DNA of 64,000 bases from Sporodiniella umbellata (GCA_025677835.1 JAIXMR010000053.1:62001-126000), one strand, 5' to 3'. Numbered from the stretch's first letter, positions 1 to 10,560 are shown. Notes: a model not told the origin generated them from the sequence alone. Program-made: numbers and translations.

Positions 1-2529
1 AGAGAAAATCCCGAGATGGAACGCCGTGCTCAGCAAGTCATCGATGCCTGTAATTCACTTGGCGAAGATACACCCATTCAATCTATTCACGATGTGGGTG
101 CGGGTGGTCTATCAAACGCTTTACCTGAAATTGTCCACGATTGTGACTTGGGTGCAGATATTGACTTGCGCAAGGTGCCTTGTGACGATGCTTCCATGTC
201 TCCTATGGCTATCTGGTGTAATGAATCCCAAGAACGCTATGTACTTGCTATTTCGCCCGAAAAACTGGCACAGTTTGAAGAATTTTGCGCACGCGAACGT
301 TGTCCTTATGCTGTGGTAGGAACTGTTACTAGCGAAAAGCGTTTAATTGTTCGCGATTCCCTGCTGAATAACGTACCTATTGATTTGCCTATGCCAGTCC
401 TTTTTGGTAAACCCCCCAAGATGTCTCGTAAGACTGTTACTGAAAAACCTTATCGAAGACCTTTTGATACAACCCTTCAAACCTACTTGCCTGGCCAGCA
501 CGATTTACTTGCCGAAGCTGCTTCTCGCGTTCTTCATTTGCCAGCAGTAGCCTCCAAATCTTTTTTGGTTACTATTGGCGATCGTTCTATTACTGCTCTG
601 GTTGCTCGTGATCAGTTTGTTGGTCCTTGGCAAGTCCCTGTGGCCGATGTGGCCGTTACTACTTCCTCTTTGGGATTAGATGTAATCACTGGTGAAGCAA
701 TGGCAATGGGCGAGCGTACCCCTATTGCTCTGATCAATCAGGCTGCTTCTGCTCGTATGGCTGTAGGTGAATCTCTTACTAACTTGGCTGCCGCTCATGT
801 TACCGATCTTAAAGATGTGATCATGTCCGCCAATTGGATGTGTGCCGCTGATCATGCTGGTGAAGGTGCTGGACTTTATGAGGCCGTCCAGGCTATCGGT
901 TTGGATCTTTGTCCTAAGCTTGGTATTGCCATTCCTGTAGGTAAAGACTCCATGTCTATGAAGATGAAATGGGACAATAAGGAGATTACTGCTCCTCTTT
1001 CTTTGGTTATCACTGCCTTTGGTACTATCAAAAACAACCACACGACCTTCACACCTCAACTTTTATCTAAGCCCAACACTGAGCTTATTTTCATTGATTT
1101 GGCTAACGGTAAACAACGTATGGGCGGATCTGCTTTGGCTCAAGTGTTTAAAGAAATTGGCTCTGAAGCGCCTGATGTTGAAGATGCCAATGCCTTGAAG
1201 GGATTCTTCAATGCCATGCAGCAAGTAAAGGAAGTAAACGACCCATTGGTTTTGGCTTATCATGATCGCTCCGATGGCGGTTTGTTTTCTACCATTGTTG
1301 AAATGTGTTTTGCTGGACATGTGGGTGCCCAGGTTGAATTGAGTGCTATTTTGAATGGAGGCGACGTTGTATCCGCTTTGTATAACGAAGAATTAGGTGC
1401 CGTTGTTCAAATCGAATCTTCTCGTTATGAAGAGTTTGAAAACTTGGTCAGTCAAGCGGGCTTAACTACAGACGCTCTTCACCGAATCGGTATAGTGACT
1501 CAGCACAACGAAAAGGATACAGTTACCTTTACAGTTGCCGGAGACATTGTCTACAGTAGCTCTCGTATCGACCTTTTCCGTGCTTGGTCCAAAACTTCTT
1601 ATTTGATGCAAGCTGCTCGCGATAACGCTGTATGTGCCAAGCAAGAGTACGATGCTGTGTTAGACTCTAGCGATCCAGGTCTTCAATACCAACTGACTTT
1701 TGATCCAGCTGAACGCTTTGAAGTATCCGAGAGCGAGAGACCCAAGATAGCTATTCTTCGTGACCAAGGTGTCAACGGTCAAATCGAAATGGCCTTTGCC
1801 TTCCATTTAGCAGGCTTCGAGGCTGTCGATGTACACATGACCGATATCATCTCTGGCAAAGTGTCTCTCAAAGAATATGTTGGTATTGCTGCTTGCGGTG
1901 GCTTCTCTTACGGTGATGTTTTGGGCGCCGGCTCTGGCTGGGCTCGTACAATTTTACTCAATACTCGTGCCCGCGCTGAATTTGGAGATTTCTTTGCTCG
2001 CGACAACACCTTTGCTTTAGGTGTCTGTAATGGCTGTCAATTCTTGAGTCAACTGGCTGAGCTTATACCTGGGGCTGAAAACTGGCCTCGCTTTGCTCGC
2101 AACGAATCCGAACAATTTGAGGGACGTACTACTTTAGTCAAGATTGAGAACAACACAAAATCCATCTTTTTCAATGGTATGGAAGGCTCTATTCTTCCTA
2201 TTGCTGTTGCTCATGGCGAAGGAAAAGCAACATTCAAATCAGAAGAGGAATACCAGCAGTTCGAGGCTCAAGGCCTTGCACTCAGTTCCTACGTTGACAA
2301 TTATGGAAAGGTGACACAACAGTATCCATTCAATCCAAACGGCTCAAAAAACGCTATTGCTGCGATTGGCACTCCTAACGGCCGCGTTTTAGCTATCATG
2401 CCCCACCCAGAAAGAGTTGTGCTGAAAGAAAGCAACTCCTGGTATCCCAACGAGCAAAGCTGGGGACAAGTAGGTCCCTGGTTAAAGATGTTCCGTAATG
2501 CCCGCGTTTGGGTTGGCGACAACTTTTAA
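1..2529 (+). CDS. ADE6: Phosphoribosylformylglycinamidine (FGAM) synthase, 3' part
   Basis: Catalyses the ATP- and glutamine-dependent amidation of FGAR to FGAM, step four of de novo purine synthesis, in the cytosol. The reading frame is open from base 1 (frame 1), so the 5' end lies outside the window; about 842 residues are present of roughly 1,300 usual for the eukaryotic single-chain enzyme. The fragment begins in the synthetase part (VGAGGLSNALPE near the start), continues through the second AIRS-like half (GKDSMS, SDGGLFS) and ends with the class I glutamine amidotransferase domain: ILRDQGVNGQ opens it, GVCNGCQ holds the nucleophilic cysteine (codon 2026-2028), and MPHPERV holds the catalytic His and Glu region. 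No intron is seen in this part. Smaller frames on both strands here are shadows. Very sure. Confidence 0.97.
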   Translation, partial: RENPEMERRAQQVIDACNSLGEDTPIQSIHDVGAGGLSNALPEIVHDCDLGADIDLRKVPCDDASMSPMAIWCNESQERYVLAISPEKLAQFEEFCARERCPYAVVGTVTSEKRLIVRDSLLNNVPIDLPMPVLFGKPPKMSRKTVTEKPYRRPFDTTLQTYLPGQHDLLAEAASRVLHLPAVASKSFLVTIGDRSITALVARDQFVGPWQVPVADVAVTTSSLGLDVITGEAMAMGERTPIALINQAASARMAVGESLTNLAAAHVTDLKDVIMSANWMCAADHAGEGAGLYEAVQAIGLDLCPKLGIAIPVGKDSMSMKMKWDNKEITAPLSLVITAFGTIKNNHTTFTPQLLSKPNTELIFIDLANGKQRMGGSALAQVFKEIGSEAPDVEDANALKGFFNAMQQVKEVNDPLVLAYHDRSDGGLFSTIVEMCFAGHVGAQVELSAILNGGDVVSALYNEELGAVVQIESSRYEEFENLVSQAGLTTDALHRIGIVTQHNEKDTVTFTVAGDIVYSSSRIDLFRAWSKTSYLMQAARDNAVCAKQEYDAVLDSSDPGLQYQLTFDPAERFEVSESERPKIAILRDQGVNGQIEMAFAFHLAGFEAVDVHMTDIISGKVSLKEYVGIAACGGFSYGDVLGAGSGWARTILLNTRARAEFGDFFARDNTFALGVCNGCQFLSQLAELIPGAENWPRFARNESEQFEGRTTLVKIENNTKSIFFNGMEGSILPIAVAHGEGKATFKSEEEYQQFEAQGLALSSYVDNYGKVTQQYPFNPNGSKNAIAAIGTPNGRVLAIMPHPERVVLKESNSWYPNEQSWGQVGPWLKMFRNARVWVGDNF

Positions 2530-2748
2530 TATAGTTTTTAAGTTTTATTGTTTTATCCCTAATGTACAAATACTTTTTCCAATAAATCTTGTGAATACAA
2601 CTCTCACTTCTCTCTCCTCTTTCCTAAAATGATAAGCCACTTTTTAGAAGACGACTGCTAAGGACAAGGGTTAAATCTCAGCCCAAGAAATTTTTTAAGG
2701 ATTACCCCAAGCCTGGAATTCCATGGCCCTTTCTCTTTCCGTTCAGCA

Positions 2749-3335
2749 ATGCAACTTTTCGTCAAGTCTCTTGCCGGCAACACCCTCGCCCTCGAGGTCG
2801 CCTCTAACGCCTCCGTTGACAGCGTCAAGGCCATGATTGCCTCTCGTGAAGGTACAGCTCTATAAACACTTTATTCACCAAGTGTGCCATCTAAAAAAAA
2901 AAGTACACGTCTGTTAGGTATTGATGCCTCTTTCCAATGTCTCTCTTTCGCCGGTAAGTCTCTCCAAGACTCCAACGCCATCTCTATGTACGGTGTCCAA
3001 GACAACTCTACCCTCCACCTTAACGCCGAACTCCTCGGTGGTGGTAAGAAGAGAAAGAAGAAGACCTACACCACTCCCAAGAAGATCAAGCACAAGCGTA
3101 AGAAGGTCAAGATGGCTATCTTGAAATACTATAAGGTTGACGAATCTGGCAAGATCACCCGTCTTCGTCGTGAGTGCCCTAACGCCACCTGTGGTGCTGG
3201 TGTCTTCATGGCTAAGCACAAGGATCGTCAATACTGTGGCAAGTGTCACTTGACTTATGTTTTCCAAAAGGTAATCATCACATCTCACCACATCAAACTG
3301 TTTACTAACCCATACTATAGGATCAACAAGCTTAA
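2749..3335 (+). CDS. RPS31: Ubiquitin-like / ribosomal protein eS31 (S27a) fusion
   Basis: Three exons: 2749-2851, 2918-3270, 3321-3335; 156 residues. The C-terminal part is clearly eS31 of the 40S subunit: a lysine-rich linker ([20 protein letters not shown]), then a zinc ribbon with CPNATCG and CGKC. The N-terminal 76 residues align with ubiquitin without gaps and end in GG before the ribosomal part, but are strongly diverged: K6, K27, K48 and L8 remain, while R42 is C, I44 is S, K63 is D, K11 is N, K29 is M, K33 is R, R72 is E and R74 is L. In the usual fusion, ubiquitin is cleaved off after GG; here the released peptide probably cannot act as ubiquitin (inference). The last exon encodes only DQQA plus stop. 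Intron ends are consistent in phase. It lies 220 bp after the purine gene on the same strand. Confidence 0.93.
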
Positions 3336-3475
3336 ATGGCTTCTCCCTCCTTTTTCAAAAAAAAAAACAAACGCACAGAAATAATAATTGTCGAATGAAA
3401 TAATAAAATAGAAGTTTATTATTTTGGGAAAATATGCTATAGACGTATGTAGATGTGTATGAGCTGTTTAAGGGC

Positions 3476-3494
3476 GTGTGTGTGTGTGTGTGTG
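3476..3494. repeat. (GT)n microsatellite between two convergent genes
   Basis: A run of alternating G and T lies in the roughly 250-bp gap between the stop of the eS31 gene and the stop of the convergent PP1-inhibitor gene. The gap also carries AATAAA-like polyadenylation hexamers. It is probably 3'-UTR sequence of one or both transcripts. Confidence 0.85.
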
Positions 3495-3585
3495 GAAGGG
3501 AGGTGTGTATTTCTAGGCATTGGAAGGAGCCTTTGGGCGGTCTAGGCAAAGCTAGCGTTAGCACGACATTTAACTGCATAAACTA

Positions 3586-4076
3586 TTATTTTGGTATACC
3601 TTTGTAGACAGGCTGCTTTTCATAAGCATTAGGGCTGACTTCACGAGGATTTCTCTTCTTTTTGTGATTGTGATTACAATTAGACGAATGTCTAGCTCGT
3701 CCATCATCGTCACTGTCACTGTCACTACTACTATCACTACTGCTGTCAGAATCGGACTCTCCAACCACATGAGGTTTGTGATAGATACAGCAAACTAAGA
3801 AATATAAGTGTTCAAGTTCCAGATCCTACAAAGTTTACTTTTTGTTTTTTTTTTGTTCATGTGCTCATTGTCTATGACACTATCGTCCCAGCGAATACTT
3901 CTTGGGGGTCGTGCAGACATGTCACCCACTAAGCGTAAAACGCCCACTTGTTCTCCTTCAGAAGAATCTTCTTCTGGCTGTTCCTCATGTGTTTCGTTTA
4001 CAGTTAAAGTTCTTGAGCCATGACTAGTGGTTGGTGTTTCATCTCGCATTTTAGTAGCGCTCCCTGGGACACTCAT
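3586..4076 (-). CDS. YPI1: Type 1 phosphatase inhibitor, Ypi1 / PPP1R11 (inhibitor-3) family
   Basis: Two exons on the minus strand, 4076-3839 and 3794-3586, give 148 residues, close to yeast Ypi1. Family hallmarks are in order: an acidic Ser/Thr-rich N-terminus, an RVxF-type PP1 docking motif (RSIRW), the signature DNEHMNKKKTK and, across the intron, ICCIYHKP, then GESDSD and an acidic serine tract, and a His/Lys-rich end. The intron joins AAA A to TT TGC and restores the conserved ICCIY, which supports the splice. In other fungi the protein binds and regulates the Glc7 PP1 catalytic subunit in the nucleus. The chosen ATG starts MSVPGS; the frame upstream of it is only T-rich leader translated into hydrophobic residues. 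Confidence 0.9.
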
Positions 4077-4359
4077 TTTCAAAGGATGTTGAAGAAAAGT
4101 GCGAAAAAAGCAAAAATAATGAAAAAATAAAAATAAAAATAAAATAAAAATAAATAAAAACACGTTTGATTGAACCAATAAAAGTAGGTTAATATTGAAT
4201 GATCCTCAATCAAGGATATTATTTCTATAGCTCTTACAGCACATGAAATAGGTCAGAGTGAAAACTTATTACTAGCGTTTGGCCAGCAGGGTACTTTCTC
4301 AGATAGCTGTTGGCAAGCCAAATACAGCCTTCCGCAAATTAGCGAGCGAAGTTAGAATC

Positions 4360-4583
4360 TGGCATAAAAACAGCTACGACAACCCAAGTGCGGGAGCCCA
4401 AATGGTTGTGTGGCTTGTTGTACAGTTATAGGATAGAATTTTTGGTCGAATCCTTACAGTTCTCTTTCTCAAAGTTAAAAGTAAGTATGCTGCTATCCAC
4501 CCACCCACCCACCCATCCATCCATCCATCCATCCATCCATCCATCCATCCCTAAATATATACTAACTTGCCTGTCTACTAGCC
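4360..4583 (+). promoter_or_regulatory. eEF1A core promoter, 5' leader and leader intron
   Basis: A TATA-like ATAAAAAC sits near 4362. A consensus donor (GTAAGTATG) at 4481 and an acceptor TACTAG ending at 4581, with a CTAAC branch-like box near 4562, define a 101-nt intron lying wholly in the 5' leader. It ends two bases before the start codon. Leader introns are common in fungal EF-1alpha genes. The intron carries a CCAC/CCAT tetranucleotide repeat. Confidence 0.7.
4497..4552 (+). repeat. (CCAC)n(CCAT)n tetranucleotide repeat
   Basis: About four CCAC-type units are followed by about nine CCAT units. The array lies inside the predicted 5'-leader intron of the eEF1A gene, between donor and branch site. 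It is probably length-polymorphic between strains. Confidence 0.92.
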
Positions 4584-5960
4584 ATGGGTAAAGATAAGAC
4601 TAACGTCAGTGTTGTTGTCATCGGTCACGTCGATTCTGGTAAATCTACCACTACCGGCCACTTGATTTACAAGTGTGGTGGTATTGACAAGCGTACTATC
4701 GAAAAGTTCGAGAAGGAAGCTGCTGAACTCGGTAAGGGTTCTTTTAAGTACGCTTGGGTTCTTGATAAGCTTAAGGCTGAACGTGAACGTGGTATTACCA
4801 TTGATATCGCTCTCTGGAAGTTCGAAACCCCCAAGTACCAAATTACCGTTATTGATGCTCCCGGTCACCGTGATTTCATCAAGAACATGATTACCGGTAC
4901 TTCTCAAGCCGATTGTGCCATTCTTATCATTGCTGGTGGTACTGGTGAATTCGAAGCTGGTATTTCCAAGGATGGTCAAACCCGTGAACACGCTCTTTTG
5001 GCTTTCACCTTGGGTGTCCGTCAATTGATTGTTGCTGTTAACAAGATGGATACCACCAAGTGGTCCGAAGCTCGTTTCAACGAAATTGTCAAGGAAGTTT
5101 CCTCTTTCATCAAGAAGATTGGTTACAACCCCAAGTCTGTTCCCTTCGTCCCCATCTCTGGATGGCACGGTGATAACATGTTGGAAGAATCCCAAAACAT
5201 GTCCTGGTACAAGGGTTGGAACAAGGAAACCAAGGCTGGTGCCAAGTCTGGTAAGACTCTCCTTGAAGCCATCGATAACATCGACCCTCCTACCCGTCCT
5301 TCTGACAAGCCTCTCCGTCTTCCCCTCCAAGATGTTTACAAGATTGGTGGTATTGGTACGGTCCCTGTTGGTCGTGTCGAAACTGGTGTAATCAAGGCTG
5401 GTATGGTTGTTACCTTCGCCCCCGCTGCTGTCACCACTGAAGTCAAGTCCGTTGAAATGCACCACGAAACCCTCTCTGAAGGTGCCCCCGGTGACAACGT
5501 TGGTTTCAACGTCAAGAACGTCTCCGTTAAGGATATCCGTCGTGGTAACGTCTGTTCTGACTCCAAGAACGACCCCGCTAAGGAAGCCGGTTCTTTCACC
5601 GCTCAAGTCATTATCTTGAACCACCCCGGTCAAATTGGTGCTGGTTACGCTCCCGTCTTGGATTGTCACACCGCCCACATTGCCTGTAAGTTCTCTGAAT
5701 TGATCGAAAAGATCGACAGACGTTCCGGTAAGTCTCTTGAAGCCGAACCCAAGTTTGTCAAGTCTGGTGACTCTGCCATCGTCAAGATGACTCCCTCCAA
5801 GCCCATGTGTGTCGAAGCCTATACCGACTATCCCCCTCTTGGTCGTTTCGCCGTCCGTGATATGCGTCAAACCGTCGCTGTTGGTGTCATCAAGGCCGTC
5901 GAAAAGGTCGATAAGGCCGGTAAGGTCACTAAGGCCGCTGCCAAGGCTGGTAAGAAATAA
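4584..5960 (+). CDS. TEF1: Translation elongation factor eEF1A (EF-1alpha)
   Basis: GTPase that carries aminoacyl-tRNA to the ribosomal A site in the cytosol. One uninterrupted frame gives 458 residues, the usual length in Mucorales. Motifs: G1 GHVDSGKST (14-22), G3 DAPGHRDF (about 91-98), G4 NKMD (about 153-156), then the two beta-barrel domains, ending in a Lys/Ala-rich tail (KAAAKAGKK). Codon use is strongly biased to C-ending and GGT codons, as in highly expressed genes; this bias also produces a 430-codon open frame on the opposite strand, which is not a gene. An intron lies in the leader just before the ATG. Mucorales often carry several tef copies; only one is in this window. Confidence 0.98.
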   Translation: MGKDKTNVSVVVIGHVDSGKSTTTGHLIYKCGGIDKRTIEKFEKEAAELGKGSFKYAWVLDKLKAERERGITIDIALWKFETPKYQITVIDAPGHRDFIKNMITGTSQADCAILIIAGGTGEFEAGISKDGQTREHALLAFTLGVRQLIVAVNKMDTTKWSEARFNEIVKEVSSFIKKIGYNPKSVPFVPISGWHGDNMLEESQNMSWYKGWNKETKAGAKSGKTLLEAIDNIDPPTRPSDKPLRLPLQDVYKIGGIGTVPVGRVETGVIKAGMVVTFAPAAVTTEVKSVEMHHETLSEGAPGDNVGFNVKNVSVKDIRRGNVCSDSKNDPAKEAGSFTAQVIILNHPGQIGAGYAPVLDCHTAHIACKFSELIEKIDRRSGKSLEAEPKFVKSGDSAIVKMTPSKPMCVEAYTDYPPLGRFAVRDMRQTVAVGVIKAVEKVDKAGKVTKAAAKAGKK

Positions 5961-6120
5961 ATGATTTAATATCGTTTATCTCTACCTTCTCTCCCTAAAA
6001 AGTGCTCATTACTTTTGTTTAATAAAATAATCATTACTCCAAAATTTTCTTTCTGTTCACAACACTTCTCTATTATATCAAAGTTTACATATTTATTTAT
6101 TCATTTCAATAGTCATAGTT

Positions 6121-7687
6121 TTAGTAAACACCTTTGACAAGTTAGAAACATCCCGACAGACAAAAAGTTAAAAAAAGGCTTACCAGGAATAATTCTGTAG
6201 GGCACAATACTTGAATACCTTTTCCAATCGTCACCGTATTTCTTGAGGCATTTACAGTCGTCTCTTCTCTCTCTATGGTACAAAAGTACAGCAAAATACA
6301 GTGGGTAGAAATAAGGAACAACTGAGCCAAAACCACAAGGCAGACTCCAAGATAAGGCCATCAGCCAATCCCCAAAATAGTTTATATGTCTTGCTTTACC
6401 CCACCAACTTGAAGTTATCAGCTTAGTCCCTGACTGTGTTTCCATATAGCTCAAGTCTGTTCAGTGTCAGTAGATATACTCTATCTTTTTCGTTGTTTCT
6501 TACGCTTGGAGTTAGGTCCGTTAGGATTTGTACGAAATGCGTTTTTTTCAGAGTTGGCACCTCTAAAACAAATGTACCCAACAGTGTTGATCAATAAGAT
6601 TGCAAAAAAGCTAAACCAGCTAATTTTGTATGGGAAATCAACTAAATAACGGGCCTGTAGTGTATAGGTAAAAGGAACCCATGTATATAGGCCAAATGCT
6701 AGCATAAAACCGAACCCGTCTATGCATTGTATGCGTCTGTGAACCACTCTTGTTTTGAAGCGAAACTTACCTGTTGTGATATCCATAGTCGTCAAAACGG
6801 CTTTTTCGTTCCAAAGCGCGTCAACTACGTACCAAGTATGAAATAACTGAACAAGAAACATTGACTTGCTCAGGTAGCCCAAGTCTATATACTGTTTGGT
6901 TGCTAAACAGTAATTGACAGCTAACCATCCAAGAAGCCCACGAAGTTCGGTAAAGAATTTGATATCAAAACTTCCCAAATAAGGATTCAGCTCCCTACCG
7001 ATCATAAACTTTTCTTTATAATTAGTCAAAGTACACATGCAGCAAAAAGTATACTACATCATAAATAATGTTTCCAGTGTTGCCACCTAATGCTAAAAGT
7101 CTATTAGAATAGAAACTATTGATGTAGACGAAAAGCGAAAGAGTATATGCAAAAAGAATTGAGGATAGCACAAGTCCAGTATAGTGATCATATACATAGG
7201 TAAGAGGTTGAAGGCCTGTGACACTTAAAACCATACAAGCAATTGTCATTAGTGTCACATAAGTAAGTAGTCCTAGATTGTGCCAAAAAAAAAAAAAAAA
7301 AAAAAAAAAGACGTGTTCATATATGAGATTGTTCAAGATGATAGACATAGAAACATATTTACCGTTAATTTTATATCTAATCCTAGTTCCATCTCTCAAA
7401 AGTGTTCCATTGATAACTCTTCCAGGCAAATTTACATAAAGAAATGCAACAAAAGTTACAAATCCACAGTAGAGGATTAGATCGTAAAAGCAAAACATAG
7501 ATGAGGCATAGTGTGTAGACAGTTTGGCTGCTATACAGCTTTTGAAATTTTTAACTAGATCAAAAGACGGATAGCCTGCTGGTCCACAACAACAAGCCAA
7601 GAAAACAACAAAAACAGGCAAACCGAGAACCATGGCCGCTGCACCTAACGGTCCACCAAATTCATAATGGTATGTTTTAGAATTCAT
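6121..7687 (-). CDS. ERG24: Delta(14)-sterol reductase (C-14 sterol reductase)
   Basis: Reduces the C14=C15 double bond formed after lanosterol 14-demethylation, in the ER membrane, in ergosterol synthesis. Six exons: 7687-7363, 7272-7058, 7008-6771, 6719-6504, 6456-6184 and 6131-6121, joining to 425 residues in phase, the family length. Visible family motifs: EFGGPLGA at the N-terminus, FMIGRELNP, DGFGFMLAFG, WVPFTY, ICFRGANSEKN, HINYFGDW, the HRERRDD box, YGDDWKRY and the terminal VPYRIIPGVY. The last exon is only 11 nt (VY plus stop). Intron 1 contains an A26 run on the plus strand. Several membrane segments are evident. The sister family Erg4 (C-24(28)) is less likely because of the GRELNP and LAFG blocks. 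Confidence 0.95.
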
Positions 7688-7861
7688 TGCGTTACGATAA
7701 AGATAGATCTCAATCAATTAAAACAACAGTAAGAGAAAGGAAAGGTAGTAAGAGTTAGCAGAAAAACTTTCTACTTTTATAAACAGTATTCTTTTTATAT
7801 ATCGGCAAAGGTTGCCGTAATATGGACGGGCTCCAATCTTCTGCAAACTTGTCCGTCTTTG

Positions 7862-9603
7862 TTAGTCTGAGCCTGATTGGTCATACACTCTACGCTTTTT
7901 GGCTATTGCGTTTTTTTTTTTTTTTTTTTTTTAAAAAAAAAAGAGAATGGAAAACAAGGATAAATAAGAAATTGTTAACTACATAAAACTAACTTACGAT
8001 CTCTTAGAACACTATAGGCAGCAGATATAGTTTGAAACTTAACTTTTGCTTGTGATTTCTCTTCTTGGTTAGAAAATCTATCAGGGTGATACTTCATTGC
8101 CAATCTAAACATACAGGTTTTAGCGCAAACAATGTTCTTTTTTTTTTTAAAAAAAAAAAAGGAATGTACCCTCTAAAAGCACTCTGGATTTCTGACTGAG
8201 ATGCCGTTGTAGACACGTTTAAAGCGCGATAATGTCCTTTTGCATCGTTAGTTCCTGCTTTCCAAGAGGATTGGTTAGCCTTTTCGTTACGCCAGGTACG
8301 GCGTCTTTCTTGATCCTCATAAGCTGCATAACCTTTTACCCAATCTTCATCCCATTCGGCTGAATCCTGAGACATAGACTTCATTTCGTATTGTTGCATC
8401 AAGTCACGTACGTACAGAGATAGAAGTGGATAATACAACGTCAATAAAGATACTGCTGTTGTTGGTAACACAATTCCAAGCTAAAACAAAGTTTACATTT
8501 ATAATTATATATTTATATACATGTACATAAAAAGTAAAGGAAAACATTCTATCTAACTATACCCAAAAAGACCCACTCATACCGCCCCATCCTACTCCAC
8601 CAGTCATCATCATTGTAGCAGCCATTCCCGTGGCGGATACAATGGCCGATCTTTTCCAGTTGTAGGCCTTTGTACCACCAACTGTTAGATCTTGCCCATT
8701 TACAAACGTCCTCAATGTTCTTCCCAGGTATTCCACAGAAAAAATGTAAGCAGGGTAATATACAGGCGATACAACAACATTCTCGAGTTCAACATTAACT
8801 TTTAAAAAGCGAGTTTCGTCCATATTGTATGCTTTAAGTAAAAACTCGTCTGCTAGCTTTTCTTCGTTGGACTGGATATAGTTTTTTGCAAGTCTCAAGG
8901 CAGTGTGAGGATATATTTTGAATGGATCGATTCTACACACTTCGTCATTAACAACAGAAGGACTAAACGGCACTGCGTTCTCAAGGGCTGGCCCGGTTGT
9001 CATGGATTCAACAAGTCCCCGTCGATATCGATGAGACGCGTAGACTTGAAGTTTTGAGTGACCCAAAGGATGATAGTCACGCTCAAAATTATGCTTATTA
9101 GGCACCCAAGCCCATTCAGTTTCCCATTTAGATTCATTTTGTTTGGTTTTTGGATTATAATGGGTTGTTACTCTTCTTTGACCCTAAAATTCACTTTTTT
9201 TTAAAAAAAAAAAAAAAGATATAAAGCATGAGTATTGCTTACCACTTGAGCCTGTTCAATAGTGGATCGAACCGTAGCTGAGACTACCCAAAAGGGCAAA
9301 AACGATTTTTCAGGTGGAGAGCTATTAGAAAGCTTAACTGAGAAAAAGCCTGTACCATGATATCTTTGAAATATCTACTTTGTATCAATTTTTTTTTTTT
9401 TTTTTGAAAAATGTAGATTTTTCTTTTTGTACCTCTGAAGCAGCGTTCACATGCTGAGCAAAAGGAATCAACATCACTTTTTTTTGCGAAGGGCCTGTGC
9501 TTGACCATCTCAAAGAGGCACGGATTGGCCTATACTTGGTAAGAAGGTGTTTACAACGCAAAAAATCGAGCATGAAAAGAGAAAAAAAATATAAATGTCG
9601 CAT
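7862..9603 (-). CDS. Membrane J-protein with C-terminal DnaJ domain, probably mitochondrial
   Basis: Six exons (9603-9433, 9374-9243, 9183-8563, 8480-8170, 8104-7998, 7902-7862) join in phase to 460 residues. The J domain is at the C-terminus (about 385-460): HYRALNVS, then LAMKYHPDRF with the HPD tripeptide that stimulates Hsp70, then AAYSVLRDPKKRRVYD. Two hydrophobic segments lie before it (about 290-345), one rich in Gly/Met and one starting LGIVLPTTA. The N-terminus is basic with few acids (LDFLRCKHLLTKYRP), like a mitochondrial presequence. The arrangement, with a long N-terminal part, membrane segments and a terminal J domain, recalls fungal mitochondrial J-proteins such as Jid1, but I cannot assign an orthologue. 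A second in-frame ATG at 9573 could be the true start. Three of its five introns carry T-run/A-run palindromes. Confidence 0.82.
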
Positions 9604-9880
9604 GTTGAAATATTTTTAATCAAATTGCCCCACCCTCCATAAGTGTGAAAAAAAACCCAATGCCTAGCTCTATAACGCGTCAAGCCTATCTTTTTCTCTC
9701 TTCTCATTTAGCCTGAAAAGGCAGATCTTGAAAAAAAAAAAAGACAGACTATGATCACTGCCTTTTTTATACCTCTGTACTTTTTACTTATTTCTCTGGA
9801 ATTATGATCATTAAAATAAAATCTATTTGAAATGTTGACGCATTTCTAAAGAGTGTACATTATAAAGATGTTTAATTCGT

Positions 9881-10560
9881 TTAAATGAAACCAATCTTGT
9901 TAGCAACATCGAGGGCATCAACATCAGCAGTCAAACGGACGAAAGCCTTCTTGTTACCAGAAGTGGTGATCAAGGTGTTGACAGAGGCAACTTCGACATC
10001 ATAGAGTCTCTTGACAGCATCCTTGATTTGGTGCTTGTTGGCCTTAACATCGACGAGGAAGGTCAAAGTGTTGTGGTCTTCAATCTTCTTCATGGCAGTC
10101 TCGGTGTTGAGGGGTTGACGAACAATGCGGTATTGGTCCATACGGGGAGCATGAGCAACAGACTTGCGAGCATACTTGGGGGCACGTCTGGTTACCAAGG
10201 TCTTGGGAAGGTGGAAGTGGGTGTTAGTGCGAACTCTGCGGACGGACTTGCTGTGAACACCCTTAAGGGCGGACTTCTTGGCATTAAGAGCCTTGGTGGA
10301 AGCTACAAGCAGGGTCAAATTCTGTTTATCTTTGATGAAAGAATGTAAAGAAAAGAAACAGAAGAATCCTTAAAAAGCATAAAATCGAGAAACTTAAATT
10401 CAAGCTTTTTTTTTTTCTTTGCCCATGTCAGTCCATGTCCAGAAAAAAAAATCGTAATATGTCTCTTATCAATCCATTCAATCATCCATTCAAAAATGCA
10501 TCTTCTGTTTCTTTTCTTTTCTTTTCTATATTGTGTGTAAAGGTTACCTTGGTTGGCCAT
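9881..10560 (-). CDS. RPL25: 60S ribosomal protein uL23 (L25 / L23a)
   Basis: Two exons: 10560-10548 (MANQ plus one base) and 10302-9881, 144 residues. Family blocks include RLPKTL-like [71 protein letters not shown] and the end [12 protein letters not shown]. The protein binds 25S rRNA domain III near the peptide exit tunnel. The intron after the 13-nt first exon is 245 nt, the longest seen in the window, as is common for ribosomal protein genes. The gene is divergent from the cytochrome oxidase subunit 7 gene, with 205 bp between start codons. Confidence 0.96.

Noticed and set aside
2914..3291. 125-codon minus-strand frame opposite eS31
   Set aside because: Mirror of the biased eS31 coding exon and runs across its introns.
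4440..4455. GGTCGAATCC resembling a tRNA B box in the eEF1A leader
   Set aside because: No cloverleaf; it lies in the leader upstream of a clear intron.
4578..5870. 430-codon open frame on the minus strand opposite eEF1A
   Set aside because: It is the exact antisense of a highly biased, highly conserved gene. Codon bias of the sense strand removes antisense stops. It has no domain and no start or splice context.
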